From Mesohalobacter halotolerans (GTDB lineage: Bacteria; Bacteroidota; Bacteroidia; Flavobacteriales; Flavobacteriaceae): a DNA stretch of 64,000 nucleotides. A model generated the notes under the pieces. The model made no database searches. It saw only the letters and a program-made list of their open reading frames with translations, and was not told the origin of the DNA. Numbering within the stretch: the stretch's first letter is position 1; every line of letters begins with the position of its first letter. The position numbers and the translations under genes are program-made. This document shows, piece by piece, positions 9,801 through 18,213 of this stretch. Location: positions 1 to 64,000 of the forward strand of contig NZ_SWMU01000001.1 in the NCBI RefSeq assembly GCF_006120725.1. Direction: 5' to 3'.

Positions 9801-10268
9801 TTCAGATTGGGTGACGGCATTTTGATTATTGCCGACTACTACAGCTCTTGAAATATTTCCACTGGTATTTAGACCTTTAAAAGGTGATGAAAAATCTTTG
9901 TCTTGTTCTTTGACTAAATCAAAATAGCTATCTTTATTTTGACGCGAGTTAAGAATAATTTTTGGGTCGTAAAGGCTGTAATTTTGGGTGAGAAATTTAG
10001 GTAAGGGGTAATATGTAACTTTAATTTTTTTAAACTTTTTTTTGAGCGAATCTTTAGGGTAAATCACAGCTTTACGAAAACTTACCTGATACCAGCTGCT
10101 ATCAATACTTTCATCCTTTAGCGAAACCACTTTAAAATCAAATGGACTAATACTTGTGGTATCCACTTGGATGCTATCTGAGATTTGAAGCACTTTGGTC
10201 ACAGGTTGATTTTGTGCCATAAGCGACACACTAAAGCACAGACCCAAAACAACAAAACACTTTTGCAT
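6870..10268 (-). CDS. Large outer-membrane beta-barrel protein, uncharacterised
   Basis: 1132 aa with a signal peptide (1-18, ending MAQN). Near 110-330 is a conserved-looking stretch with GNISRAVVVGNNQN, a GPNWGIRAGD motif and a FVNGRRLQRGENYDYVINY motif, followed by INYNAGEIIF-type beta strands. From about 350 on, the protein is mostly alternating amphipathic strands ending in a Tyr-Phe C-terminus, as expected of a Bam-inserted barrel. The architecture suggests a secreted, strand-rich N-terminal region plus a large barrel. It is not recognisably a TonB receptor: no plug or TonB box was seen. I do not know the function. It is a single gene, convergent with mltD and overlapping it by 18 bases. 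Confidence 0.7.
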   Translation of the reverse strand: MQKCFVVLGLCFSVSLMAQNQPVTKVLQISDSIQVDTTSISPFDFKVVSLKDESIDSSWYQVSFRKAVIYPKDSLKKKFKKIKVTYYPLPKFLTQNYSLYDPKIILNSRQNKDSYFDLVKEQDKDFSSPFKGLNTSGNISRAVVVGNNQNAVTQSELDLQISGQISPKVSLRASIQDANVPTQDNGFSQRLDEFDQIFIELQGPNWGIRAGDIDLIEDQSFFARFTKRVQGLKVDAQFGENQQTQAGIAGALVRGVFARNQLTAQEGNQGPYKIRGPNGELFVLIVSGSEAVFVNGRRLQRGENYDYVINYNAGEIIFNPTFPITSEMRIIVEYQFTEQNFTRVVAQAKSSHQRKNWGINGMYFTESDLKNQPLQQSLNASQVQALAEAGDDQAQMFVPSAQETEFSENRILYKKEIINGIEAFVFSNDPEETLFSVTFTEVGQNQGNYILNNDNAVTSIYEFVPPENGVPQGNFAPIQQLIAPQQLQIATVNGFYNLSNKTKIDYEIALSENDQNLFSDLDDNNNSGLAARMNITQNLIQTQDSLNLDVGLDVNFIEDNFMSIERLFNVEFTRDWNIENPLGNQLLTDAYTKLNWKDKIFSTYRFNHLEFSENFKGDKHQLQTLIDWKPIQFQLNTSVLNSDSDQFESEFIRLNARSTYSFNKYWIGASIDLEDNQELNRQTDSLTAKSQRFTDYESFVGVGDSTAVYAQIGYRYRQTDSLSQGILDRASTSNDVYLKSTLVQNKSTQLRFFGNFRKIKFNRPNTSDRENVNIRLQYNQFLFDKKLNLRTTYETNSGSIARQDFTFVQVEPGQGQYTWIDYNENGIQELNEFELAQFQDQGEYVRILLPNQIFVGVNQNRFSEQLTLNLRSWESEEGIKKVLSHFFNQSAYSIDRKLARDGNAIQINPFSADGAEELALFSNFRNTIFFNRGRQHYTNSYTFISNTNKNLLSTGLQENRLTNHQWDLLHKFGESWLLNTNLIFSENESISENFDNRNFKLQSEEAQLKISYLFSDQKRFDAFYEYKTQDNVSGDEALSQQALGTSFTFIKGSRYNINGEFKYIKNDFEGNSFSPVAFQMLEGLQPEDNFTWTIFFQRKITSFLDLNLNYSGRKSSDTQAIHTGSVQLRAYF

Positions 10269-10582
10269 AATGGTAAAACTAAAGGTTTTAGAATATATTA
10301 TGTGAATTCAGGTTTAAAATTGAGTTCTATAAAAGTCTAATTTTAGGTAAAACGTTCACAACGTCAATATACCAAAGGGTTTAAACCCCTTGGATATCAT
10401 ATTTGGCATACTTAGTGGATCTGACAAAACGAGTTGACTTCGACTCCGCTCAGTCAACGGCGAAAGTGAGGTCTTGAAATTTAGGTTGTTTTGAATTGTA
10501 AGAAAAGGGTTTAAATAACTGTAAAATCAAAAAACCTCGCCAATGATTTGACGAGGTTTTATAATAATAATTGATGCGCTAT
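10269..10582. other. Intergenic stretch with imperfect palindromes, no gene seen
   Basis: Between two minus-strand genes. It holds a 22-base near-palindrome at 10372-10393 (one mismatched pair), an inverted repeat GTTGAC...GTCAAC at 10433-10458 and the terminator at 10531-10560. No open frame with a start and plausible composition was found on either strand. Confidence 0.6.
10531..10560 (-). terminator. Rho-independent terminator of the M16 protease operon
   Basis: Perfect 9-bp stem AAAACCTCG / CGAGGTTTT with a 12-base loop. On the minus strand it is followed by a T-rich tract and lies about 20 bases after the stop of the downstream M16 gene. Confidence 0.85.
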
Positions 10583-12646
10583 TTATTGAAATTTTGTTTC
10601 AGGAATATCTTGATTAACCATGATGCCGTCAAAATTAATTTCAATATTTTGTGGTCCTATACTACGTACCAATTTGTGAGGCATAAGAACACCTTCAACT
10701 GGTTTGTAATCTGTATATTTTAGTGTGGATTCCATTGTTCTTCCCATTTGTTCTTGAGTTGTAACAGTTTTGATTTTAAGACCAGTTTCTACACTATAAA
10801 ATGATTTTTGATCATCTGTGATTTGTATCACATAAGCATCACCTTGTTCTGTCGATTCTAGGTTTACTAATTCAAACTTTGATGCATCTTTAAGTTCTAA
10901 AAATAAGTATTCTGTCAATTTGGCTTCTTCTATTTGTTCAGGTGTTTTGTCTTTTCTCTGACCTTGCATTAGGTCGTAACCTTTTTCGCCGTCAAATGTT
11001 GATTTCATAACAGTCATTCCATTCATGCCAACTTCCATCAAAGACTTATTATTTTGCGTCATAATCATCTCCACATTAAAACTTTGTGGTCCAGCAGACA
11101 TTGTCCCTTTCATCACAGCATTTTCAACACTTTCAACTTTGTCTTTACCACCAATAGCCTCAATATAATCATCAAAAATCGTTTGAACAGTTACACCTTC
11201 CGGTAAAGGTTTGTTGAACTCAGGTTTGTCGGTTTTGTTGCCGTATTTATCATAATATAGGACGGGAACAGATTTGTCTTCAAATTTAACTTTTTCTAAA
11301 TTTTCAACAACTTCTGACCCTTTTCCTGCAATAACAATTTGCAAGTGGTTGATATCAAAATACTTTGCTGCGACCCGTTGAACGTCTTCTTGCGTTACAG
11401 CGTTGACCTTTTGCAGGTAGGTTTTATAAAAATCCTCTGGCAAATTTTCTGTTCTAATATTTAAAGCATAGTTAGCAACCGTTGAAGGTCTTTCCAGTCT
11501 AAGTACGAAGTTTCCTGCAAATTTTTTCTTGGTATCTTCAAGTTTTTGAGCATCGACTGGCTCTGTTCTTATACGTTTAATTTCTTTAAGAATTTCAACT
11601 ACTGCTGAGTCTGTCACTTCATTTCTCACACTGACTGATGCTCTAAAGCGAGAAGCATAACGGTCAGCGCCAATACTTGAACGTGCGCCATAAGTGTAGC
11701 CTTTATCTTCTCTGAGGTTCATATTAAGGTAACTTCCAAAACTTCCACCCAAAATCTGGTTTGCAACTAATACAGGGAAATAATCTTCGTCAGTCATTTT
11801 TAAATCAACTGTGTTTTGAGCGATAATTTCACTTTGAACGGCGTTAGGCATATTGACAAAATCGATTTGTCGGTATTGGGCTTTTCTAGGTTCAGGCAAC
11901 TCAAACTCTGGTGCTTTTTCAGCTTTCCAATTTTTAAAATAGTCTTTAACTAATTTTTTAGCTTCTTTCTTATTGATATCTCCAATAAATGCCATATAAG
12001 CATTTCCCGGTACGAAGAAATTACGATAATAATTTTTAACGTCTTGGAGCGTTATTTTTTCAACACTTTCTTCTGTAGTATACTGTCCATATGGGTGGTT
12101 TTTAGAATAGGCTAAAACTGAACTCACACGGTTGGCAATGGCGCCAACATTTTTTGCATCAGCCTTAAGGCCTTCTATGAGTTTAGCTTTTTCAGCATCA
12201 AATTCTTCTTGGGTAAAGACGGGATTTAAACCACCGTCAGCCATCAATTCAAATACACGAGGAAAGTATTTCGTTAAAGAACTGGCGTAAGCATATTCTG
12301 CACCTAAATTTACCGTAGCTCCAAGGAATTCAATTTCTTCATTGTATTCGTCTTTACTTAAATTTTTGGTTCCTGTACCAAGTAAAGCAGAAGTTAAAGT
12401 TGCAACACCTGGTTTTTCAACACGGTGAGGTTTATTATCAATAACAAGTCTAACAGATACTCTGGGAAGTTTGTGGTCTTCAACCACTAAAACTTCTAAT
12501 CCGTTATCCATTTTAAAGGTATCAGGTTCGCCTAGGTTAATTTCTGGCGCTGGTCCCGGTTTTGGCATTTGACTTCTATCTATCTGTGCAACTAAGCTTG
12601 TTGTCACAAAACATAATAGCAAGATATAGCTGAATTTGAATTTCAT
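10583..12646 (-). CDS. M16 family metallopeptidase, probable non-catalytic subunit with C-terminal LolA-like domain
   Basis: 687 aa, signal peptide 1-20. Two M16 halves (about 35-245 and 250-440) are recognisable, including the DKGYTYGARSS motif of the substrate-binding half. The position where active M16 enzymes carry HxxEH reads LTSALLGTGT, so the zinc site is missing. The second, catalytic partner lies 13 bases upstream. Residues about 470-687 form an extra beta-rich domain resembling LolA/LolB-type lipoprotein-sorting folds. I infer a periplasmic heterodimeric protease in which this subunit provides binding, with the C-terminal domain possibly engaging lipid or cleaved peptide. Followed by a strong terminator. 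Confidence 0.85.
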   Translation of the reverse strand: MKFKFSYILLLCFVTTSLVAQIDRSQMPKPGPAPEINLGEPDTFKMDNGLEVLVVEDHKLPRVSVRLVIDNKPHRVEKPGVATLTSALLGTGTKNLSKDEYNEEIEFLGATVNLGAEYAYASSLTKYFPRVFELMADGGLNPVFTQEEFDAEKAKLIEGLKADAKNVGAIANRVSSVLAYSKNHPYGQYTTEESVEKITLQDVKNYYRNFFVPGNAYMAFIGDINKKEAKKLVKDYFKNWKAEKAPEFELPEPRKAQYRQIDFVNMPNAVQSEIIAQNTVDLKMTDEDYFPVLVANQILGGSFGSYLNMNLREDKGYTYGARSSIGADRYASRFRASVSVRNEVTDSAVVEILKEIKRIRTEPVDAQKLEDTKKKFAGNFVLRLERPSTVANYALNIRTENLPEDFYKTYLQKVNAVTQEDVQRVAAKYFDINHLQIVIAGKGSEVVENLEKVKFEDKSVPVLYYDKYGNKTDKPEFNKPLPEGVTVQTIFDDYIEAIGGKDKVESVENAVMKGTMSAGPQSFNVEMIMTQNNKSLMEVGMNGMTVMKSTFDGEKGYDLMQGQRKDKTPEQIEEAKLTEYLFLELKDASKFELVNLESTEQGDAYVIQITDDQKSFYSVETGLKIKTVTTQEQMGRTMESTLKYTDYKPVEGVLMPHKLVRSIGPQNIEINFDGIMVNQDIPETKFQ

Positions 12647-12659
12647 AATTATAATATTT

Positions 12660-13982
12660 TTATTTTTCGTTTTCTGGTAAATAGTCCATTTCTAGACGTT
12701 TGTCTTCTTGAAGGTATTTATTGGCAACTTCTTTAATTTCTTCTCGTGTTATACTTCTGTAAATTTCAATTTCATCATTAATTAAACTCACATCTCCATA
12801 AAGCATATGATAAGTTGCTAATGAAGAGGCAATACCTTGTACAGAACTATTTGAACTTACAAATCTATTTTCAAAAGTATTTTGTAATTTTTCGTATTCT
12901 CTTTCTGAAATCAATTCTGTTTTCAGTTTTTCAATTTCTTCATCCATCACAGCTGCTAATTTTTCTAAGGAATTATCTCCTAATGGCAGTGCAGCAATTA
13001 GGTATGTTCCATAATCTTCCATAGAACGAGCAAATGCTAAAACTTGAAGTGCAATTTTATCATCATCTACCATTCTCTTATATAGTCTAGAGGTCTTACC
13101 ACCTGAAAGTACAGAAGATATCATATCTAACACATAGGCATCTCGGTCTTTCATAGAAGGAGTCCTGTAAACAAAAGCTTTTAAAGGAATTTGTATATTA
13201 CTGTCGTATTCAGTAACTTCTATTTTGTTTTGTATGGGGTCTTCTTTAATGTTGACTCGCTCTATTTCTGGTTTTGAAGGTATTGGTCCAAAATAACTTT
13301 TAATTAATTTGATGGTTTCTCCAATTTTGAAGTCTCCAGCCACAACCAAGGTCGCATTATTTGGACCGTAGTATTTGCCAAAAAATGCTTTAAACTCATC
13401 AAGCTTTGCAGCATCTAAATCTTCCATCGTCCCAATGACCGAATTTTTGTAAGGGTGTTTTTTAAACAAGTGCTTATTGACACCTGTTGAATAGGCAATT
13501 TTACCATATGGGGCATTGTCTATACGTGTTCTTTTTTCTTCCTTAACTACCTCATTTTGTGTATCTACACCAACTTGGTTGATTACGGGGTGTAACATAC
13601 GTTCAGATTCCATCCAAAGACCTAATTCTAATGCATTTGAAGGAAAAGTCTCGTAGTAATATGTTCTGTCTTGTGTGGTATTGGCATTATTGCTTCCTCC
13701 ATTGGCTGAAACAATATTAAACCATTCTCCTCTTTCAATATTTTTTGTGCCTTCAAAGAGTAAATGCTCAAAGAAATGTGCAAAACCTGTTCTTCCTGGA
13801 GCTTCATCTTTTGCACCAACGTGATACATCACTCCAACCGTAACGACTGGTGCAGAATTGTCTTGATGTAAAATGACGTCTAAGCCATTGGAGAGTTCAT
13901 AAGTTTCGTAGTCTATTTCTTGCCCAAAACCTATGGCTACAAACAGACACATCAACATGCTGATGATAAATTGTTTTTTCAT
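12660..13982 (-). CDS. M16 family zinc metallopeptidase, catalytic subunit
   Basis: 440 aa with a signal peptide (1-20). The zinc motif HFFEH is present near residue 68 and is followed by GTKN; the downstream glutamate lies in NEVVKEEKRTR about 75 residues later, as in active pitrilysin-type peptidases. The C-terminal half carries the R-x-Y-type motif. It is the first gene of a two-gene minus-strand operon with the non-catalytic partner, so the two probably form a periplasmic heterodimer analogous to mitochondrial processing peptidase or YmxG-type pairs. Substrate unknown. Confidence 0.9.
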   Translation of the reverse strand: MKKQFIISMLMCLFVAIGFGQEIDYETYELSNGLDVILHQDNSAPVVTVGVMYHVGAKDEAPGRTGFAHFFEHLLFEGTKNIERGEWFNIVSANGGSNNANTTQDRTYYYETFPSNALELGLWMESERMLHPVINQVGVDTQNEVVKEEKRTRIDNAPYGKIAYSTGVNKHLFKKHPYKNSVIGTMEDLDAAKLDEFKAFFGKYYGPNNATLVVAGDFKIGETIKLIKSYFGPIPSKPEIERVNIKEDPIQNKIEVTEYDSNIQIPLKAFVYRTPSMKDRDAYVLDMISSVLSGGKTSRLYKRMVDDDKIALQVLAFARSMEDYGTYLIAALPLGDNSLEKLAAVMDEEIEKLKTELISEREYEKLQNTFENRFVSSNSSVQGIASSLATYHMLYGDVSLINDEIEIYRSITREEIKEVANKYLQEDKRLEMDYLPENEK

Positions 13983-14284
13983 TTTAGTTAATTTTTAATT
14001 TGTTACAGTATAAGTACTAAATATACAATATTGTTACAATAATACCGTATATTTTTTTTAAAAGTCTCTGAAAAGGGCTATGCAGTCAAATTTTAAAGAA
14101 ATTTTATCATTTTTCACTTACGATATTATCAATTTAAGCGTTTGATGACTCAAGTATAGTAATGTCCAAGCTTGAGTGTTTGCCAATTTTGGTAAAATAA
14201 AAATGTATTTGTACAAGTTAAATCATGCATTAAATAATTAATATATGCTTCAAGCCTTTAAAATTATTATTTTAGCAACCCATA
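13983..14284. other. Divergent AT-rich intergenic region, no gene seen
   Basis: About 300 bases between the M16 operon (minus) and the DUF2723 gene (plus). It must carry promoters for both directions, but only weak boxes such as TATATTTA (minus strand, near 14020) are visible. No open frame, hairpin or repeat stood out. Confidence 0.5.
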
Positions 14285-17200
14285 ATGAATCGCAAATACA
14301 TGATTGAATTTAATTTTTCGAAATGGAATAAGATTGCTGCTTGGTTGACTTTTACTATAGCTCTTGTCACTTATGCAATGACTGTTGAGCCAACCTTAAG
14401 TTTTTGGGATGCTGGCGAGTATATAGCCACTTCATCAAAATTGCAAGTGGGTCATCCACCAGGGGCTCCACTTTACCAAATGTTAGGTGCTGTATTTTCA
14501 ATTTTTGCTCCTGAAGCCTCACAGGTTGCCTTGATGGTCAACATGATGTCTGGGCTATCTGCAGCATTTGCTGTTTTATTTATGTTTTGGAGTGTGGTGT
14601 TGTTGTTTAGAAAAATTTATCCTGACTTAGAAAATGGCTCAGTAAGCAGACAAATTATGGTTTTGAGCGCGGCGTTTATCGGGGCTTTGAGTTTGACCTT
14701 TTCTGACAGTTTTTGGTTTAATGCCGTTGAAGCCGAAGTCTATGCTATGGCATCGTGTATCATGGCTATTTTGTTTTACGTAGGTTTACTGTGGGAACGC
14801 GATATGCATAAACCCAGAGGAAATCGTTGGTTGATCTTGATCAGTTTTATTGTCGGGTTGTCTTTTGGCGTTCACTTCATGGGGCTGCTTACTATTCCTG
14901 CAATTGGGTATATGTACTATTTTAAAAATACTAAAACCATCACGGTGAAAAACTTTGTGGTGTCGAGCTTAATTATTGTCGGCTCTTTGATGTTTATTTT
15001 TAAATTTTTGTTGCCGTACAGTTTGACGTTTTTTGCCAAATCTGAGTTGTTTTTTGTGAATAGTATTGGTTTACCTTTCCATTCAGGAACTGTCATTGCA
15101 GGTTTAGTAGTGATTGTGTTTTTTATCTTTGCTTTGAAGCTCACTCGTCAAAAGGGATACCCTATTATTAATTCTGTTATATTATGCATACTGTTTATTT
15201 TTATAGGATTCTCCAGTTGGATCATGTTACCGATTCGAGCCAATGCCGGAACGACTATCAATGAAAACAATCCAAGTAGTGCGCAGGCACTTCTCGCATA
15301 CTACAATCGAGACCAATATCCTGAAGTGAAATTATTTTATGGACCACAATTTACGGATATGTTTGCCGGTCTTGATCCCGATAATCCATACTCTGACGAA
15401 GAACCTAAATATGAACGAGATGAAAAACTAGGGAAATATGTAATTGTCAATGATTATAAAAACGCTAAACAAAACCCCAATAGCAAGCATAAAACATTCT
15501 TACCACGGATGTGGAGTTTTGAGCATGCAGAAAATTATTTGGCATACGCTGGTGCCATAGAGTTTACCATTAAACCTGAATATCAACGCAGCGAAGAACT
15601 CAATCAGATTGTCAACCAGTTTAGGAGTGATTTTAATAATGGAAAAATAGGTGCCGAGGGTTACATTTCATTTTTACAAGATTTTGCACCCTATCTCGAT
15701 ATTGAAAAACCTTCTGCTTTTGCTAATTTTTCTTATATGATTGAACACCAATTTATGTATATGTATTGGCGTTATTTTATGTGGAATTTTACAGGTCGAC
15801 AAAACGATATTCAAGGACAAGGAACTGACTTGAATGGCAACTGGGTAAGCGGTATAAAATTTATTGACGAATGGCGCTTAGGCAATCAAGATGAGTTGAC
15901 AACCGATATGAAAACCAACAAGGCCAGAAATACGTATTACTTTTTGCCATTAATTTTAGGAATTATTGGTTTACTATTTCACTATCAAAAGGATAAAAAG
16001 TCGTTTTGGGTGTTGCTGGTCTTTTTCTTATTTACCAGTATAGCTTTAAAAATTTATCTGAATGAACGTCCGTTTGAACCTCGTGAGCGCGATTATGCTT
16101 TAGTCGGGTCGTTTTATGTCTACTGTATGTGGATTGGTTTTGGAGTATTTAGCTTATATGACAGTTTTAGGCAATACTTGTCTTCTAAAATTCTTGTGCC
16201 TTTAGTGAGCGTAATTTGTCTTTTGGCAGCACCAATTTTAATGGCGAGCGAAAATTGGGATGACCACGACCGCTCTAACCGCTACTCAGCATTGACGATG
16301 GCTAAAAAATATCTGGATTCGGTGGATGAAAATGCGATATTATTTACCATTGGCGATAATGACACTTTTGCACTTTGGTACGCCCAAGAGATTCTTGGAT
16401 ACCGCACTGATGTGCGTGTTGTGAATACTCAACTATTTGCTACAGATTGGTATATTGATCAAATGCGACGAAAAGCCTATAAAAGTGAACCTTTGCAAAC
16501 TTATCTTGAACATAAAGATTACAGCTATGGCACTAATGAGGCAGTTTGGTTTAATGAGAATAAAAATTACCCCGATACTTTAGATATTGATACTTGGATT
16601 AAATTTATCAAATTAGATGATAAACGCACAAAAGCTGAATTGCAAAGTGGTCAGTGGGTCAATACGTTCCCAACAAAACACATTAGAATTCCAGTTAATA
16701 AAGAAAATGCCTTAAATTCTGGTATTGTTAAGACCAAAGATGCGAATAAAATTGTCGATGAAATTGTCATTAAAATCCCGGGGCAATTGGTTTACAAACA
16801 CCGTTTGCTGATGCTAGATGTTTTGGCCAATACCGATTGGGAACGCCCTATTTATTTTACAGGTGGAAGCTATGACAGTGCAGATTTCCTCTGGATGAAA
16901 GACTATTTACAACTCGATGGTGTTTGTTATAAGCTAGTCCCTATCAAAACCGATTTTAATCCTAAAACCGATGTTGACATGGGTAGAATTGATGCCGATA
17001 AAATGTACAATATTGTGATGAATTGGGATTGGAAAAATAGCGGAAAAGACAACATTTACTACGATGTTGAGACCCGAAGAAACTCGATTACTTATCGCAG
17101 TAATATGGCGAGACTAGCCGATACACTTAGAAAAGAAAAACAGTATGAAAAAGCTGAAGAAGTATTGGATCTGTCGATGGAAAAAATGCCAGTAAAGCAT

Positions 17201-17590
17201 TTTGGCTATTATACTTTACTTAATCCAATTATTGAAGTGTATTACAAACTTGATAACGTTGAAAAAGCTAGAACGATATGGCAAGATGTGGCTAAAAAAT
17301 ATCAAGAAAAACTCAGGTATTTCAGCAGCTTAAACTACGAAAGGCAAAGCCAGTTGGCTGAAGAGATTTCGACAGAAATACAGCGGTATCGTTCGTTAGT
17401 CGATATGTTGATTTATGTTCAAGATGATGAAATGATGCAAAAAGAAGCTGAAACTTTTAATTCATATTTAGAGCTTTTTGATTACGGTAGTCAGCTTGAA
17501 GAAACACCTTCTGAAGAAGACTTGATGAATGAACTTTTAAACGCTGAAGATTCGACTTCAGCAGATTCAATGCCTGAGCAAACGGAATGA
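14285..17590 (+). CDS. DUF2723 / GT117-family integral membrane glycosyltransferase
   Basis: 1101 aa. The N-terminus has the DUF2723 signature: a first membrane segment followed by EPTLSFWDAGEYI and GHPPGAPLYQ, as in the first periplasmic loop of GT-C glycosyltransferases, where the acidic residues bind the metal and substrate. About ten membrane segments lie within 1-330 and 550-660, and the C-terminal 450 residues are soluble with a helical-repeat end (from about 940). An alternative ATG at 14300 (residue 6) is possible. Members are thought to glycosylate proteins or envelope polymers in Bacteroidota, though the substrate is not established. Overlaps the next gene by 4 bases (ATGA), so the two are coupled. 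Confidence 0.88.
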   Translation: MNRKYMIEFNFSKWNKIAAWLTFTIALVTYAMTVEPTLSFWDAGEYIATSSKLQVGHPPGAPLYQMLGAVFSIFAPEASQVALMVNMMSGLSAAFAVLFMFWSVVLLFRKIYPDLENGSVSRQIMVLSAAFIGALSLTFSDSFWFNAVEAEVYAMASCIMAILFYVGLLWERDMHKPRGNRWLILISFIVGLSFGVHFMGLLTIPAIGYMYYFKNTKTITVKNFVVSSLIIVGSLMFIFKFLLPYSLTFFAKSELFFVNSIGLPFHSGTVIAGLVVIVFFIFALKLTRQKGYPIINSVILCILFIFIGFSSWIMLPIRANAGTTINENNPSSAQALLAYYNRDQYPEVKLFYGPQFTDMFAGLDPDNPYSDEEPKYERDEKLGKYVIVNDYKNAKQNPNSKHKTFLPRMWSFEHAENYLAYAGAIEFTIKPEYQRSEELNQIVNQFRSDFNNGKIGAEGYISFLQDFAPYLDIEKPSAFANFSYMIEHQFMYMYWRYFMWNFTGRQNDIQGQGTDLNGNWVSGIKFIDEWRLGNQDELTTDMKTNKARNTYYFLPLILGIIGLLFHYQKDKKSFWVLLVFFLFTSIALKIYLNERPFEPRERDYALVGSFYVYCMWIGFGVFSLYDSFRQYLSSKILVPLVSVICLLAAPILMASENWDDHDRSNRYSALTMAKKYLDSVDENAILFTIGDNDTFALWYAQEILGYRTDVRVVNTQLFATDWYIDQMRRKAYKSEPLQTYLEHKDYSYGTNEAVWFNENKNYPDTLDIDTWIKFIKLDDKRTKAELQSGQWVNTFPTKHIRIPVNKENALNSGIVKTKDANKIVDEIVIKIPGQLVYKHRLLMLDVLANTDWERPIYFTGGSYDSADFLWMKDYLQLDGVCYKLVPIKTDFNPKTDVDMGRIDADKMYNIVMNWDWKNSGKDNIYYDVETRRNSITYRSNMARLADTLRKEKQYEKAEEVLDLSMEKMPVKHFGYYTLLNPIIEVYYKLDNVEKARTIWQDVAKKYQEKLRYFSSLNYERQSQLAEEISTEIQRYRSLVDMLIYVQDDEMMQKEAETFNSYLELFDYGSQLEETPSEEDLMNELLNAEDSTSADSMPEQTE

Positions 17591-18213
17591 TACCTGCTAA
17601 AACACCGACTTTAGTGAGTCGCTATTTTAAAGACTATATTTGGGATAAACCAAATAGCGAAAATGAAATTTATTTAACTTTTGATGATGGGCCAATTCCT
17701 GAAGTTACACCTTGGGTCTTAGAAGTTTTAAAACAATATCAAATTAAAGCCACATTTTTTTGTGTGGGGGAAAATATTGAGAAACATCCTGAAATATTTA
17801 AACAGATTTTAGCGCAAAATCACGCTGCTGGAAATCATACTTACAACCACCTAAAAGGTTGGAAAACCTCAGCAGAAACCTATCTGGACAACATCCAAAA
17901 CACTCAAAGTGTCATCAACACATTTGGTGCCAACACCTCTTTATTTCGGCCGCCTTATGGCAAAATGACAACTGCACAGTCAAAAGCCATTATTAATTTA
18001 GGTTTTGATGTGATCATGTGGTCTGTTTTGGGTAAAGATTACAGCTCTAAGCTGTCTCCCCAAAAAGTATATGATAACATTATCAACAATACTACTTCGG
18101 GCAGTATCATTGTCTGTCATGATAATATTAAAGCTTATGAAAATTTACAAAAGGTATTACCAAAAGCTATTGAAACGTTATTAGAAAAGGGGTTTGTGTT
18201 TGGAAGACTTTAG
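17587..18213 (+). CDS. Polysaccharide deacetylase family protein (NodB homology)
   Basis: 208 aa, nearly all NodB domain. Motif 1 is TFDDGP (residues 29-34), motif 2 is HTYNH (variant of HSxxH, metal ligands), motif 3 is RPPYGK, and a C-terminal CHDN contributes the usual catalytic His. It should remove N-acetyl groups from a glycan. No signal peptide or lipobox was seen, so it may act in the cytoplasm on a precursor or have a non-obvious export route. Its start overlaps the stop of the DUF2723 gene by 4 bases, which suggests both modify the same glycan. The 3' end overlaps convergent egtD by 4 bases. Confidence 0.9.
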   Translation: MIPAKTPTLVSRYFKDYIWDKPNSENEIYLTFDDGPIPEVTPWVLEVLKQYQIKATFFCVGENIEKHPEIFKQILAQNHAAGNHTYNHLKGWKTSAETYLDNIQNTQSVINTFGANTSLFRPPYGKMTTAQSKAIINLGFDVIMWSVLGKDYSSKLSPQKVYDNIINNTTSGSIIVCHDNIKAYENLQKVLPKAIETLLEKGFVFGRL

